Assembly: GCF_001598815.1 (NCBI RefSeq)
Contig: NZ_BCZQ01000003.1
Location: 372,001-436,000 of the forward strand
Length of the DNA stretch: 64,000 nt
Source of the DNA: Sphingopyxis terrae subsp. terrae NBRC 15098
Lineage (GTDB): Bacteria > Pseudomonadota > Alphaproteobacteria > Sphingomonadales > Sphingomonadaceae
Reading direction: 5' to 3'
Shown: positions 43,676 through 56,406 of the stretch, one piece after another
Numbering within the stretch: the first letter of the stretch is position 1
Layout of the letters: every line of letters starts with the position of its first letter
Program-made: the position numbers and the translations under genes
Notes under the pieces: generated by a model
What the model saw: the letters and a program-made list of their open reading frames with translations, nothing else
Databases searched by the model: none
Told to the model about the DNA's origin: nothing

Positions 43676-45280
43676 ATGTCTACGATAACCCTCTCTCGCC
43701 TCGGCTGGTCGACCCCCGACGGTCGCCGCATATTTTCCGATCTCGACCTTCAGTTTCGCCCCGAACGCACGGGTATCGTCGGGCGCAACGGCGTCGGCAA
43801 ATCGACCCTGTTGCGCCTGATCGCGGGTGAGGCAACGCCGACGAACGGCGCGATCAGCCGCGGCGCGCACATCGCCATGCTGCACCAGACGGTGCAGGTT
43901 GCCGCCGATGCGACGATTGCCGATCTGTTCGGCGCGCGCACGGCGCTGGCCCTGCTCGCGCGCGCCGAAGCGGGGACGGCGTCGCTCGACGATATCGCAG
44001 AGGCCGACTGGACGCTGGCGTCGCGGATCAACGAGGCGCTGGCCGGTGTCGACCTGCCACTCGATGCCGCAACCCCGCTTGTGCATCTTTCGGGTGGGCA
44101 ACGCACGCGCGCCGCGCTCGCCGGCGCAATATTCGCGCGGCCCGATTTTCTGCTGCTCGACGAACCGACCAACAATCTCGATCGTCAAGGCCGTGAAACG
44201 GTGCGCGCAATCCTGCACGACTGGCAGGGCGGCGCGATCGTCGTCAGTCACGACCGCGAACTGCTCGAGGAAATGGATGCGATCGTCGAACTGACCGCGA
44301 CGGGCGCCGCCCGCTATGGCGGCGGCTGGAGCGCCTATCGCGCGCGCAAGGCGGTCGAACAGGCGGCCGTCGAGGCCGACCTTGCCACCGCAGAGAAGCG
44401 CGTCGATCAGGCCCATCGCCAGGCGCAGGCCGCCGCCGAGCGGCAGGATCGCCGCGATTCGCGGGGCCGGAAGAATGCGGCACGCGGCGACATGCCGCGC
44501 ATCGTGATGGGGGCAATGCAGCGCCGCGCCGAAGAATCACGCGCTGCCGCCGGGCGGCTGGCCGAACGCCAGCAGGGACAGGCCGAGCAGGCGCTCGCCG
44601 CGGCGCGCAGCCGGATCGAGATCGGAGATCCGCTGGCGATCGCGCTGCCGTCGACGGGCCTCCCGGCTTCGCGGACAGTCGTAGCGTTGGAGCATGTCCG
44701 CGCGGGCTATGACGGCGGCGCACCCGTCATCGATGATTTGTCGCTCACGATCACGGGACCCGAGCGATTGGCAATCACCGGCCCAAACGGATCGGGCAAA
44801 TCGACGCTGCTCGCGCTGATCGCCGGAACACTGACGCCCTGGTCGGGGAGCGTGCGCGTCGGTGTGCCGTTCGCGCTGTTCGATCAGCGCGTCGCGCTGC
44901 TCGATCCGCTACTTTCGATCGCCGACAATTTCCTGCGGCGCAACCCCGGGGTCGGCAACAATGCCTGCCGCGCCGCGCTCGCACGCTTCCGCTTTCGCGC
45001 CGACGCCGCCGACCGCATCGTCGGCACGCTCAGCGGCGGGCAGATGCTTCGCGCCGGGCTTGCCTGCGTGCTCGGCGCGCCGCAGCCGCCGCAAATGCTG
45101 ATCCTCGACGAACCCGGCAATCATCTCGATCTCGATTCGCTCGCCGCGATCGAAACCGGGCTTGCGGCCTATGACGGCGCGCTGATCGTCGTCAGCCACG
45201 ATCCCGCCTTTCTGGACGCGATCGGGGTGAGCCGCGAACTGGCGCTGGGAGACGACCGCGATCACCCCCCACCCGGCTGA
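43676..45280 (+). CDS. ABC-F family ATPase
   Basis: A 534-residue protein with two ABC ATPase domains and no membrane part, so a ribosome-associated ABC-F protein rather than a transporter. Domain 1: Walker A GRNGVGKST (about 35-43), signature LSGGQRTR (about 138). A charged linker (about 235-310, Gln/Arg/Ala-rich) follows, then domain 2: Walker A GPNGSGKST (about 369-377), signature LSGGQMLR (about 452). These proteins ease stalled or antibiotic-bound ribosomes; the exact subgroup cannot be told. The start at 43676 follows AGGAAAG. A four-codon frame (43621-43635) lies in its leader. Confidence 0.9.
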   Translation: MSTITLSRLGWSTPDGRRIFSDLDLQFRPERTGIVGRNGVGKSTLLRLIAGEATPTNGAISRGAHIAMLHQTVQVAADATIADLFGARTALALLARAEAGTASLDDIAEADWTLASRINEALAGVDLPLDAATPLVHLSGGQRTRAALAGAIFARPDFLLLDEPTNNLDRQGRETVRAILHDWQGGAIVVSHDRELLEEMDAIVELTATGAARYGGGWSAYRARKAVEQAAVEADLATAEKRVDQAHRQAQAAAERQDRRDSRGRKNAARGDMPRIVMGAMQRRAEESRAAAGRLAERQQGQAEQALAAARSRIEIGDPLAIALPSTGLPASRTVVALEHVRAGYDGGAPVIDDLSLTITGPERLAITGPNGSGKSTLLALIAGTLTPWSGSVRVGVPFALFDQRVALLDPLLSIADNFLRRNPGVGNNACRAALARFRFRADAADRIVGTLSGGQMLRAGLACVLGAPQPPQMLILDEPGNHLDLDSLAAIETGLAAYDGALIVVSHDPAFLDAIGVSRELALGDDRDHPPPG

Positions 45281-45339
45281 CACGCCAGCGACTTGCCAGC
45301 GGCGTCTGGCTGTGGCAGGGGCGCCGCTCCCACGCGATG

Positions 45340-45415
45340 GGGCGCTTAGCTCAGTTGGTAGAGCATCTCGTTTACACCGAGAGGGTCGGCGGTTCGAGCC
45401 CGTCAGCGCCCACCA
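45340..45415 (+). tRNA. tRNA-Val (anticodon TAC)
   Basis: A complete 76-base cloverleaf: acceptor GGGCGCT with AGCGCCC, D-arm GCTC/GAGC, anticodon stem TCTCG/CGAGA with loop TTTACAC (anticodon TAC at 45373-45375), T-arm with GGTTCGAGCC, and an encoded CCA end. It reads valine codons GTA and related ones. No integrase or duplicated 3' end is nearby. Confidence 0.96.
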
Positions 45416-45527
45416 TCCCGCCGCCCGGCCCGAAAGGGGCGGGCCGCGTCTCTTGATCCAGCGCAATGACCGCGCGCCGCGCGCGCGTCAAAACTTCCGT
45501 GTCGCACCTGCAATCGGGAGTCTGGAT

Positions 45528-45719
45528 ATGTTTGCACGCAATGTTGGCACCATCGACCGCCTGCTGCGGATCGTCGTTGGCGTAATGCTGATCGTTCTCG
45601 CCGCGTACGGACGCATCGGCCCGTGGGGCTATATCGGGGTGGTGCCGCTGCTCACCGGCCTGTCGAGCCGCTGCCCCGCCTATTCGCTGCTTGGGGTCAG
45701 CACCTGTCCGCGCGGCTGA
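45528..45719 (+). CDS. DUF2892 family small inner-membrane protein
   Basis: A 63-residue DUF2892 (YgaP-like membrane part) protein: starts MFARNVGTIDRLLRIVVG, then two membrane spans (about 12-30 and 35-50), ending CPAYSLLGVSTCPRG with two cysteines. In rhodanese fusions the family is linked to sulfur or metal handling, but alone its role is unknown. ATG 45528 follows a GGGAG site. Its last 23 bases overlap the end of the convergent gene. Confidence 0.88.
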   Translation: MFARNVGTIDRLLRIVVGVMLIVLAAYGRIGPWGYIGVVPLLTGLSSRCPAYSLLGVSTCPRG

Positions 45720-45963
45720 GACGGCGCACGTTCCACAGGGTAAAAAGGCCGATCGCGGCCCAGATGATGTTGAGGCCGGCGGACGGCAAGGCACCGTTAT
45801 AGCCCGAATTGATGACGAAGCCGGTGGCGCCGACGACGTTCATCCATTGATAGGCCGCGCCGCGCGGTTCGAGCTTGCCGAGCGAGAGCAGCACATAGCT
45901 TGCCAGAATGATCGCGGCCGCGGTCCAGCCGATCACCTCGATCATGATCTGAAGCAGGTTCAT
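45697..45963 (-). CDS. Small membrane protein, CBU_0592-like
   Basis: An 88-residue membrane protein with three hydrophobic spans (about 7-27, 42-55 and 62-78), resembling the CBU_0592-like group (EVIGWTAAAIILASYVLLS at the start, GLNIIWAAIGLFTLWN at the end). The function is unknown. It is read convergently with the DUF2892 gene and overlaps its end by 23 bases, leaving no room for a terminator between them. The aconitase terminator lies just upstream of its start, so it needs its own promoter or read-through. Confidence 0.82.
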   Translation of the reverse strand: MNLLQIMIEVIGWTAAAIILASYVLLSLGKLEPRGAAYQWMNVVGATGFVINSGYNGALPSAGLNIIWAAIGLFTLWNVRRLSRADRC

Positions 45964-45974
45964 CGCCCTATCCC

Positions 45975-46010
45975 CAAAGAAAACGCCCGCCCCGGTAAGG
46001 GGGCGGGCGC
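45975..46010 (-). terminator. Terminator of aconitase
   Basis: On the minus strand CGCCCGCCCC and GGGGCGGGCG (45984-45993 with 46000-46009) form a perfect 10-bp stem with a six-base loop, followed by TTTTCTTT, 26 bases past the acnA stop. This is a standard intrinsic terminator. Confidence 0.9.
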
Positions 46011-46034
46011 GTGTTGCCGATTATCCTGCGGCAA

Positions 46035-48707
<2,673 letters not shown>

Positions 48708-48946
48708 AGGTCAGCAGTCCCCATGTTGGCGCGGCGGGGAATGACGGCCGGCCGCCCAAGCCAGGAGAGCGGGGCAAGCGGAGTCGCACGCGCGGGTTTA
48801 TGTCCGCGCCGCCTTACGCCGGAAGGCAGGAATTGCAAGGGGGTGGCGGCGGATGATGCACGCGAACCCGGCCATTCGTCCGCGGGCGGCGCACGAAATT
48901 TTCCCGGACAAGGACACAAACGCCGCGGTCCCGAAGCTTTGTTATT

Positions 48947-48962
48947 CGGGATGACGATCCCG
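48947..48962 (-). terminator. Possible terminator of the LacI-type gene
   Basis: CGGGAT-GACG-ATCCCG forms a 6-bp stem 15 bases after the LacI-type gene stop, followed on the minus strand by AATAACAAAG rather than a T-run. It is weak, but it is the only candidate in the gap before acnA. Confidence 0.35.
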
Positions 48963-48976
48963 CCCGAACAATCGCG

Positions 48977-49987
48977 TCAGGCGGTACCGCGCACCGCGAG
49001 GCGGACGGGTATGCGGGTGCCGTCGCGGGCGTGGGCATCATCCTCCAGCGCCATGGCGACGAGCGCCTCGCCCGCGGCGTCGAGATCGGGCTCGATCGTG
49101 GTGAGCGCAGGGTCGGCGAGCGTGCCGGCGCGGATGCCGTCGAAGCCGATCAGCGCGACGTCGCCGGGCACGCTGCGCCCCATATCCTTGATCCCCTGAA
49201 GCACCCCCAGCGCGAGCATGTCGCTGGCGGCGAAAATACCCTCGATGTCGGGATGCGCGGCGAGCAGCGCGCGTGCCGCGGCGATACCCTGGGCATGGCG
49301 ATCTTCCGCCGGCGGCGGCTCGGCGAGGACGGGGGCGAGGCCGTGCGCAGCGAGCGCGGCGGTGAAGCCGTCGCGGCGCTCGTCGAACTGGCGCTGCGGC
49401 GAGCGCTGCGGTCCGACGAAGGCGAGGCGGCGGCGGCCGGTGGCGACGAGATGATCGGCGGCGAGGCGCCCGCCCACCTCATTATCGCTGCGCATCCAGT
49501 GGAAGTCGCCGCCGGGGCTGCCCCAGCAGGTGAAATCATGCCCCGATGCCTGCGCCGCGGCGAAATAATCCCACGCGGCGCGGTTGCTGGTCGTGCCGAT
49601 GACGATCATCGCGTCGGCGAGCCCCGAGCGAACGAAATCGGCGCGGAAATTGGCTTCGCTCTCCTGAAAGGAAACGAGCAAATTGAAACCGCGTGCCGAG
49701 GTGGCGGCGGCGATGCTGCCGAGAAGCGCGAAATAAAAGGGGTTGATCGCGCTGCGGTCCTCGCCAGGGCGGCAGATGGTCACGAGCGCGATCGTCTCGC
49801 TGCTCTTGAGGCGCAGCGACGAGGCGTGGCGATCGACGACATAGCCAAGCTCGGCCGCCGCCTGCGCGACGCGGGCACGCGTTTCGGCGTTGACGCCGGG
49901 GCTGCTGCGCAGCGCGCGCGAGACGGTCGACTGCGACACGCCCGCGCGCTCGGCGACGTCGAACGATGTCGGGCGCAGGGTTTTCAT
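48977..49987 (-). CDS. LacI family transcriptional regulator
   Basis: A 336-residue LacI/GalR-type regulator: helix-turn-helix at residues 7-27 (SFDVAERAGVSQSTVSRAL), the hinge helix region (VVDRHASSLRLKSSETIALV) and a periplasmic-binding-protein-like sensing domain. It is the last gene of the minus-strand group with DUF2891, DUF979, DUF969 and the 5-oxoprolinase, so it probably controls that group in response to the compound imported. A few codons upstream of the chosen ATG 49987 there is no better start. Confidence 0.92.
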   Translation of the reverse strand: MKTLRPTSFDVAERAGVSQSTVSRALRSSPGVNAETRARVAQAAAELGYVVDRHASSLRLKSSETIALVTICRPGEDRSAINPFYFALLGSIAAATSARGFNLLVSFQESEANFRADFVRSGLADAMIVIGTTSNRAAWDYFAAAQASGHDFTCWGSPGGDFHWMRSDNEVGGRLAADHLVATGRRRLAFVGPQRSPQRQFDERRDGFTAALAAHGLAPVLAEPPPAEDRHAQGIAAARALLAAHPDIEGIFAASDMLALGVLQGIKDMGRSVPGDVALIGFDGIRAGTLADPALTTIEPDLDAAGEALVAMALEDDAHARDGTRIPVRLAVRGTA

Positions 49988-50039
49988 GTGCAGTCCGTCT
50001 CCCCTCTTACGCCGTCTCTTGCGTCCACGCGGGGGCTTG

Positions 50040-51038
50040 TCAATCGGCGAGGCCGTCCAATGCCAGGAGCGCGAAGCTCGCGAGCCAATGTTCGCCCATA
50101 TAGTCGCCGGTGACGTGCGGGAGCGCGGCGGCGAGGTGCTGCTCGGCGGCGGCTTCGGCGACGGGGGTAACGGGGTGCGCGGCGCCGAGCTTGGCGGCGA
50201 TCGCACGCCAGCACCAAGCGCGGCTGAGATTGAGGCCGTCGAGATGCGCGATCTTACCGTCGCTGCGGTCCGACACGGTCGCGGGGGCGAAGAGCGTTGC
50301 GGGTTGATGCGCAGCTGCGCGGGGCAGAAAGGCGTCGAACCACGCCGGGAAGGCATCGCCGAGCACGACCGCCATCAGATGCGCCTCGGTCAGCGCCGAG
50401 GAGAGAAATTCGTCGCCGCCGGGCTCCCATGCCTGACAATCGCGGTCGCCGGCGAACCAGTCGCGCGCGCAGGCATCGACCAGGGCGACGAGCGCGGGGT
50501 CGCGGAGCGCGGCCCAGTGGCGCGCGAGGAGCAGCGCGAAAGCGATGTTGAAATGGGTGCCGACGCGCAAGGGATAGGTGAGCTTGGGCAGGAAGGCATG
50601 GAAGCGCGCCGCAAAGGCGAGCGCGAGCGGTTCGAGCGCGACGGCCCAGGGGGCGTTGTGCTGTTTGGCCTCTGCATGCAGCGCGAGGAGCCACGCCCAG
50701 CCATAAGGCCGTTCGAAACCCGCCGACATCGGCCGGCCCAGAAAGGCAAGCTCGCCCGCGACCTTATCCGGCACGAGCATCGCATCGGCGCGCGCGCGGA
50801 TCTCGGCCGCGACGGGCAGATCGGGATAGAGGCGCGCAAGGCGAAGGATCTGCCACCAACCATGGACGCAGCTATGCCAGTCGAAACTGCCGTGAAAGAT
50901 CGGGTGATGCTCGCACGGGGGCCGTGCGTCCTCCGGCCCGTTCAGCACCAGGTCCATCTTGTAGGGATATTCGCGGCCGAGATGCGACAGGGTCGCGGTG
51001 GCAAAGCGGACGGCGTGGTCGGGGGTGAGGTCGGTCAT
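50040..51038 (-). CDS. DUF2891 domain protein
   Basis: A 332-residue soluble protein of the DUF2891 family, probably an all-helical toroid (many helices with Trp and His: FDWHSCVHGWWQILRLARLY, GTHFNIAFALLLARHW, CQAWEPGGDEFLSSALTEAHLM). Several conserved His and Asp/Glu suggest an enzyme, but the reaction is unknown. No signal peptide is seen, so it is likely cytoplasmic. It lies between the transporter-like DUF979/DUF969 pair and the LacI regulator, separated from DUF979 by a palindromic repeat. It may take part in the breakdown of the imported compound. Confidence 0.85.
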   Translation of the reverse strand: MTDLTPDHAVRFATATLSHLGREYPYKMDLVLNGPEDARPPCEHHPIFHGSFDWHSCVHGWWQILRLARLYPDLPVAAEIRARADAMLVPDKVAGELAFLGRPMSAGFERPYGWAWLLALHAEAKQHNAPWAVALEPLALAFAARFHAFLPKLTYPLRVGTHFNIAFALLLARHWAALRDPALVALVDACARDWFAGDRDCQAWEPGGDEFLSSALTEAHLMAVVLGDAFPAWFDAFLPRAAAHQPATLFAPATVSDRSDGKIAHLDGLNLSRAWCWRAIAAKLGAAHPVTPVAEAAAEQHLAAALPHVTGDYMGEHWLASFALLALDGLAD

Positions 51039-51056
51039 TACCGGAATTTCTCTATC

Positions 51057-51144
51057 CGTTTGTGCTGAGCTTGTCGAAGCGCCGTTCTTCTCTTTCGACG
51101 CTGCAGAAGCAAGAACGGCCCTTCGACAAGCTCAGGGCGAACGG
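51057..51144. repeat. Inverted repeat of CTGAGCTTGTCGAAG type
   Basis: Two 34-base arms (51057-51090 and 51111-51144) pair with only a few mismatches around a 20-base loop. The core CTGAGCTTGTCGAAG is among the commonest intergenic repeats of sphingomonads. It fills the gap between the DUF979 and DUF2891 genes and may uncouple their expression. Confidence 0.88.
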
Positions 51145-51160
51145 AAATTTGAAGGCGGCG

Positions 51161-52099
51161 CTAAAACGCAAAGAGCCAGATGAAGAGGATATTGACCGCG
51201 AGCAGCGGGATCGCGGTGCCGATCTGCACCTTGATGACCCCATAGGGGTTTTTGAGCTCGAGCAGCGCGGCGGGGACAAGGTTGAAGTTCGCCGCCATCG
51301 GGGTCATCAGCGTGCCGCAGAAGCCTGCGAGCATGCCGATCGCGGCGACGACCGCGGGATTGCCATCATATTGCTTGATGAGCAGCGGCATGCCGACCGC
51401 CGCGATCATCACCGGAAAGGCGGCGAAGGCGTTGCCCATCACCATGGTGAAGAGCGCCATGCCGAGCCCGAAGGCGACGACGGCGCCGAACAGGCTGCCT
51501 TGCGGGATCGCGGCGCCGATAAGGTCGCCGACGACTTCGCCGACCCCGGCGAGCGCGAACACCGCGCCGAGGCTGGCGAGCATCTGCGGCAGGATCGCCG
51601 CCCAGCCGACCGCGTCGAGCAAGCGCCGCCCCTGCTGCGCCGGGAGCAGGAGCGCGGGCCGCAGCCGCGCCATGCCGACGGCAAGCGCGATCAGCACGCC
51701 GATACCGAGCGAGATCAACGTCGCCTGCTTCGGATCGGCAAGCCCCGGCACCCATTTGAAGAGGAAGGTGCCGGCGAGCGCGACCGCCGGGATGATGAGC
51801 GCGACGACAAGCAGGAAATTTCCGTATTTCGCTGCGCGTTCGGCCTGCACGGCCGCCGCCACCTCGCCGCCCGGCGCGCGGCCGATCTGGCCCGTCCCGG
51901 CGATGGCGACAAGTGCGAGCACGAGCAGCCCGTTGCCGAAATCGCCGAGGCGGTCGCCCGCGAGCATCGACAGCGCGAGCAGCCCCCAGAAGGCGGCGTT
52001 GCCGAAGCGTTTGGGATTGCTGCGATCACCGAGGCCGAGCGCGGCGAAGATCGCGAAGGTCAGTCCGGCGAGGACATAGACGAAACCGAGCGTGATCAT
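51161..52099 (-). CDS. DUF979 family membrane protein
   Basis: A 312-residue protein with about nine membrane spans, of the DUF979 family. It always occurs with DUF969, and the pair probably forms one transporter; association with pyroglutamyl peptidase and 5-oxoprolinase genes in many bacteria points to 5-oxoproline or a similar lactam as substrate. It overlaps the DUF969 gene stop (ATGA), and the 5-oxoprolinase gene lies just beyond. The transport role is inference. Confidence 0.88.
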   Translation of the reverse strand: MITLGFVYVLAGLTFAIFAALGLGDRSNPKRFGNAAFWGLLALSMLAGDRLGDFGNGLLVLALVAIAGTGQIGRAPGGEVAAAVQAERAAKYGNFLLVVALIIPAVALAGTFLFKWVPGLADPKQATLISLGIGVLIALAVGMARLRPALLLPAQQGRRLLDAVGWAAILPQMLASLGAVFALAGVGEVVGDLIGAAIPQGSLFGAVVAFGLGMALFTMVMGNAFAAFPVMIAAVGMPLLIKQYDGNPAVVAAIGMLAGFCGTLMTPMAANFNLVPAALLELKNPYGVIKVQIGTAIPLLAVNILFIWLFAF

Positions 52100-52776
52100 G
52101 CGCCGGTCCCTTGCCCCGGCGCGCGCAGCATCCGCTTTTCGAGCAGCCGCAGCCGGAAGCCGTGGATCAAAAAGGCCGCGATCGCGGTCGGGATCGCCCA
52201 GACCGAGAAATGCAGCGGTTCGATGACATAGCCATAGCCTTCGAGCAGCCCCTTCATCAGCAGGATCGACCCGATGGCGAGGAAGATGTCTTCGCCGAAA
52301 AACAGCCCGACATTGTCGGTCGCGGCGGCATAGGCCCGAATCTCGTCGCGCTGCGTATCGCTCAGCGCGACGCCCTGCGCCTCCGCGGCGGCTTCCGCCA
52401 TCGGCGCGACGAGCGGACGCACCGTCTGCGGATGCCCGGCCACCGACGTCAGCCCGACCGCCGACATCGCCTGGCGCAGTAGCAGATAGGAGGCGAGCAG
52501 CCGGGCGAGCGTCGCGCCCTTGATCCGCCCGATCAGCGAGCGTGCATGCTGCTGAAGCCCATAGGCTTCGAGCAGGCCGATGACGGGGAGCACGATCCAG
52601 ACGATGCTGACATAGCGCGTATCGTTGAACGCCTTGCCAAAGGCGGCGATGATCGCGGTAACGTCAAGCCCGGCGGCCAGACCCGTCGCGAGCGCCGACG
52701 CCATGATGACGAGCAGCGGATTGAAGCGGAGCAGGAAGCCCGCGATGATGATGGCAATCCCGATCAGGACAAGCAT
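52096..52776 (-). CDS. DUF969 family membrane protein
   Basis: A 226-residue membrane protein of the DUF969 family with about six spans (IGIAIIIAGFLLRFNPLLVIMASA at the N-terminus). Conserved strips are SVAGHPQTVRPLVAPMAEAAAE in shorter parts, and TDNVGLFFGEDIFLAIGSILLMKG. It is the partner of DUF979, whose gene overlaps its stop, and begins right after the 5-oxoprolinase stop, so all three are one transcript. The proposed role is uptake of the substrate of that enzyme. Confidence 0.88.
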   Translation of the reverse strand: MLVLIGIAIIIAGFLLRFNPLLVIMASALATGLAAGLDVTAIIAAFGKAFNDTRYVSIVWIVLPVIGLLEAYGLQQHARSLIGRIKGATLARLLASYLLLRQAMSAVGLTSVAGHPQTVRPLVAPMAEAAAEAQGVALSDTQRDEIRAYAAATDNVGLFFGEDIFLAIGSILLMKGLLEGYGYVIEPLHFSVWAIPTAIAAFLIHGFRLRLLEKRMLRAPGQGTGA

Positions 52777-55700
52777 CTAATCCCCCTCCGCTTCGCCATA
52801 ACCGCCGCCGCCGGGGGTTTCGATGACGAAGGCGTCGCCCGCGCCCAGGTCCGCGCTTGCGGTCGCGCCCAGTTCTTCGGTCGTCCCGTCCGCACGCTCG
52901 ATCCAGTTACGGCCCGGTGCGCCGTCGGCGCCGCCCGCAAGGCCGCTGGGCGCGATCCGGCGACGATTAGCGAGAATGTTCGCAGCCATCGGTTCGCGGA
53001 ACCGGATGCGGCGCGTCGCGCCGTCGCCGCCGCGCCAGCGGCCCAGACCGCCCGACCCTTTGCGGATCGAGAATTCCTCGACGATCACCGGAAAGCGCGC
53101 CTCCATCACTTCGGGATCGGTCATCCGGCTGTTGGTCATATGCGTCTGGATCACCGCAGTGCCGTCGAAGCCCGGGCCGGCGCCCGATCCGCCGGCGATC
53201 GTTTCATAATATTGGTAGGCTTCGTTGCCGAAGGTGAAATTGTTCATCGTCCCCTGCGCCCCCGCCATCGCGCCGAAGGCGGCGAACAGCGCGTCGGTGA
53301 TGACCTGGCTGGTTTCGACATTGCCCGCGACCACCGCGGCCGGATAGCGCGGCGAGAGCATCGAATCGTCGGGAACGATCAATGTCACCGGCGCCAGGCA
53401 GCCCTCGTTCATTGGGATCGGGTCGTCGAGCATCGTGCGCAGCACATAGAGCACCGCAGCGCGCACGACCGGCAGCGGCGCGTTGAAATTATCGGGGAGC
53501 GTCGCCGACGAGCCGGTAAAGTCGATGGTGACGTGGCGTGCCGCGCGATCGACCGTCACGGCCACGACGACTTCGGCGCCATTGTCCATCGCATAGCGGA
53601 AATGCCCATCGCCCAGCCGCGCGACGAGCTGACGCACCGCCGCCTCCGCCTGACGCTGACCATGTGCCATATAGGCGGCGACGGTCGCGCCGCCGTGCGC
53701 GGCGGCGAGGTCGGCAAGGCCGCTGGCGCCACGCTGGCAGGCGGCGACCTGCGCCTTCAGATCGGCGATGTTGAGCGCCGGGTTGCGCGCCGGCAGGTCG
53801 CCTGCAGTCAGATGCTCCTGCACGGCGGCGTCGCGGAAATGGCCGTCATCGACGATCAGCATATTGTCGAAGATGATGCCTTCTTCCTCGATATTGCGGC
53901 TGCCCGGCGGCATCGATCCGGGCGCGATCCCGCCGAGATCGGCGTGATGGCCCCGCGCCGCGACGAAAAAGGCGGGGGCATCGGCTTCGCTATCGACGAA
54001 CACCGGCATGATGACGGTGATGTCGGGCAGATGGGTGCCGCCGTCATAGGGAGCGTTGAGCGCATAGGCGTCGCCGCGCCGGATGCCGCGCCCGTCGCGC
54101 GGACGCCCCTCCGGGCCGGGTCCGCGCTGGCGCAGGATGGTCCGCACGCTTTCGCCCATCGACCCCAGATGCACCGGCATGTGCGGCGCATTGGCGACGA
54201 GCCGACCTTCACCGTCGAACAGCGCGCAGGAAAAATCGAGCCGTTCGCGAATATTGATCGACGAAGCGCTGTGCTGAAGCGCGCCGCCCATTTCCTCGGC
54301 AATCGCCATGAACAGGCTGTTGAAGATTTCGAGGCGGACGGGATCGGGTGCGGCCGGATCGTCACTATCGCCTTGCGATGGCGAGGCGACGGGACGGGTC
54401 GCCGATGGTTTTACGAGCCGCAGCGTCCCCTCGGGCTCGACCGTTGCGGTCCAGCCGGGTTCGACGACGGTCGTCGACAGCGGATCGACGATGATCGCGG
54501 GGCCCGCGATGCTGCGGCCGGGGGCAAGCGCGCTGCGCTGATGGAGCGGGACGGCGCAGGGTCCGCCCGCGAGCCAGGCGGTGACGGTTTCTGCCGCGAC
54601 CTCGGCCTCTGGCGCGGGGGCCGGCAGAGCCGCGGGCGCGTCGCCCGCTTCGGTCAGTTCGACACGGATGCGATCGACGACCAGATCGTCGTGCGGCGCA
54701 TAGCCGAAGCGTGCGCGGAAGGCATCGACAAAGGCGGCACGCACCGCTGCGGGGTTTCCGGTCGGCAGCTCGATCGCATTGTCGCTGTCGGCAAGACGCA
54801 CGAACAGCAGGGTTTCGTGTGTGACCGTTACGTCGGGTGCCAGATCGCCGCGCGCCTGAGCGACGAGTTCGGCCTCCGCGCGGTGCAGCGGTTCGACGCA
54901 GCCCGCGCCGAGCGGCAGCGCGAGCGTACGCTCACGGATCGCCGACGGCCGCGCGAGGCCCATGCCATAGGCCGACAGCACCCCGGCAAGCGGATGGAGC
55001 AGGATCCGGTCGATCCCCAATGCGTCGGCCACGAGGCACACATGCTGCCCCGCGGCGCCCCCGAAGCCGACGAGATGATAGCCCTGCGTCACATCATGCC
55101 CGCGCGCGATGGTGATGCGTTTGATCGCATTCGCCATCTGCTGAACCGCGATTGCGAGCAACCCCTCGGCAAGCGCCTCGGGCGTGATGTCGCCGACTTC
55201 GGCCGCCATGGCGGCAAATTTTTCGGCGACGATGGCGCGATCGAGCGGCTGGTCGCCCGCCGGACCGAAGAGCCTGGGGAAATGTTCGGGCTGAATCTTG
55301 CCGAGCAGCACGTTGCAATCGGTGACGGTCAGCGGCCCGCCGCGGCCATAGGCGGCGGGGCCGGGATTGGCGCCCGCGCTTTCGGGTCCGACGAGCAGGC
55401 GCGCACCGTCCCAGCGGCAGATCGAACCGCCCCCGGCGGCGACGGTGTGGATACGCAGCATCGGCGCCCGGATGCGCGCGCCCGCGACGATGCTTTCGTT
55501 ATCGCGTTCGAGCCGCCCGGCATAATGGCTGACGTCGGTCGAGGTGCCGCCCATGTCGAAGCCGATGAGCCGATCCTTGCCCAGCGGCGCGGCGGTGCCG
55601 ACCATGCCGACGATGCCGCCCGCGGGGCCCGAAAGAATCGCATCGCGGCCGTGGAACGCCGCGGCCGACGCGAGCCCGCCCGAGCTTTTCATGAACTGCG

Positions 55701-56406
55701 GACGGCTATCGTCGCCAAGTTGGGCGCAGAACTGGCCGACATAGTGGCGCAGCACCGGCGACAGATAGGCGTCGGCAAGCGTCGTGTCGCCGCGCCCGAC
55801 CAGCTTAATCAGCGCGCTCACTTCATGGCTGACCGAAATCTGCGCGAAGCCGAGTTCGGCGGCGATCTCTGCCAGGCGCCGTTCGTGCGCGGGGTAGCGA
55901 TAGCCATGCATCAATATGATCGCGATGCTGTCGATGCCGTCCGCGCGCGCCTTTTGCAGCGCGGCGCGCGCGGCGTCTTCGTCGAGCGGGATCAGCAACT
56001 CGCCGTCGGGACCGACGCGCTCGGCAACTTCGGCAACTTGGGCGTGCGGCGGCGGCGTGCGGTCGAGCCGGCGCGCGAACAGGTCGGGACGATCCTGATA
56101 GCCGATGGTCAGCGCATCGCCGAAGCCGCGCGTGATCGCGAGCAGGGTCGGCGCGCCCTTGCGTTCGAGCAGCGCGTTGGTCGCAACGGTCGATCCCATG
56201 CGCACCGCGAGCGGCGGCAGCGCGCCTGTCCCGGCGCCGGTCAGGTCGCGGATCGCACCCACCGCCGCGTCGCCGGGACGCGCCGGGTCTTCGGAAAGAT
56301 ATTTGGCAGTGACGACCGCCCCCGCCGGCGAGCGCGCGACGACGTCGGTGAAGGTGCCGCCGCGATCGATCCAGATATGCCAGCGCGGATCAGGCGGCGG
56401 CGACAC
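52777..56406 (-). CDS. 5-oxoprolinase / hydantoinase A-B fusion
   Basis: A 1209-residue ATP-dependent amidohydrolase, of the fused type that opens 5-oxoproline to glutamate. The N-terminal half is HyuA-like ([13 protein letters not shown] at residues 10-22, [14 protein letters not shown] near 295, and ACTOLOGY-independent strip [11 protein letters not shown] near 450); the C-terminal half, from about 685, is HyuB-like ([21 protein letters not shown]; ending [13 protein letters not shown]). Length equals eukaryotic and bacterial 5-oxoprolinases; hydantoin substrates are an alternative. It overlaps the end of the sensor kinase gene by 17 bases and abuts the DUF969 gene. Confidence 0.92.
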   Translation of the reverse strand: MSPPPDPRWHIWIDRGGTFTDVVARSPAGAVVTAKYLSEDPARPGDAAVGAIRDLTGAGTGALPPLAVRMGSTVATNALLERKGAPTLLAITRGFGDALTIGYQDRPDLFARRLDRTPPPHAQVAEVAERVGPDGELLIPLDEDAARAALQKARADGIDSIAIILMHGYRYPAHERRLAEIAAELGFAQISVSHEVSALIKLVGRGDTTLADAYLSPVLRHYVGQFCAQLGDDSRPQFMKSSGGLASAAAFHGRDAILSGPAGGIVGMVGTAAPLGKDRLIGFDMGGTSTDVSHYAGRLERDNESIVAGARIRAPMLRIHTVAAGGGSICRWDGARLLVGPESAGANPGPAAYGRGGPLTVTDCNVLLGKIQPEHFPRLFGPAGDQPLDRAIVAEKFAAMAAEVGDITPEALAEGLLAIAVQQMANAIKRITIARGHDVTQGYHLVGFGGAAGQHVCLVADALGIDRILLHPLAGVLSAYGMGLARPSAIRERTLALPLGAGCVEPLHRAEAELVAQARGDLAPDVTVTHETLLFVRLADSDNAIELPTGNPAAVRAAFVDAFRARFGYAPHDDLVVDRIRVELTEAGDAPAALPAPAPEAEVAAETVTAWLAGGPCAVPLHQRSALAPGRSIAGPAIIVDPLSTTVVEPGWTATVEPEGTLRLVKPSATRPVASPSQGDSDDPAAPDPVRLEIFNSLFMAIAEEMGGALQHSASSINIRERLDFSCALFDGEGRLVANAPHMPVHLGSMGESVRTILRQRGPGPEGRPRDGRGIRRGDAYALNAPYDGGTHLPDITVIMPVFVDSEADAPAFFVAARGHHADLGGIAPGSMPPGSRNIEEEGIIFDNMLIVDDGHFRDAAVQEHLTAGDLPARNPALNIADLKAQVAACQRGASGLADLAAAHGGATVAAYMAHGQRQAEAAVRQLVARLGDGHFRYAMDNGAEVVVAVTVDRAARHVTIDFTGSSATLPDNFNAPLPVVRAAVLYVLRTMLDDPIPMNEGCLAPVTLIVPDDSMLSPRYPAAVVAGNVETSQVITDALFAAFGAMAGAQGTMNNFTFGNEAYQYYETIAGGSGAGPGFDGTAVIQTHMTNSRMTDPEVMEARFPVIVEEFSIRKGSGGLGRWRGGDGATRRIRFREPMAANILANRRRIAPSGLAGGADGAPGRNWIERADGTTEELGATASADLGAGDAFVIETPGGGGYGEAEGD

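Noticed and set aside
45340-45415. tRNA-Val as an integration site for a mobile element
   Set aside because: No integrase is nearby and no copy of the tRNA 3' end is seen in the following DNA; neighbours are ordinary housekeeping genes.
48708-48976. Small gene or RNA in the gap between acnA and the LacI gene
   Set aside because: Only short frames without ribosome sites and one weak hairpin are visible; no support for a gene.
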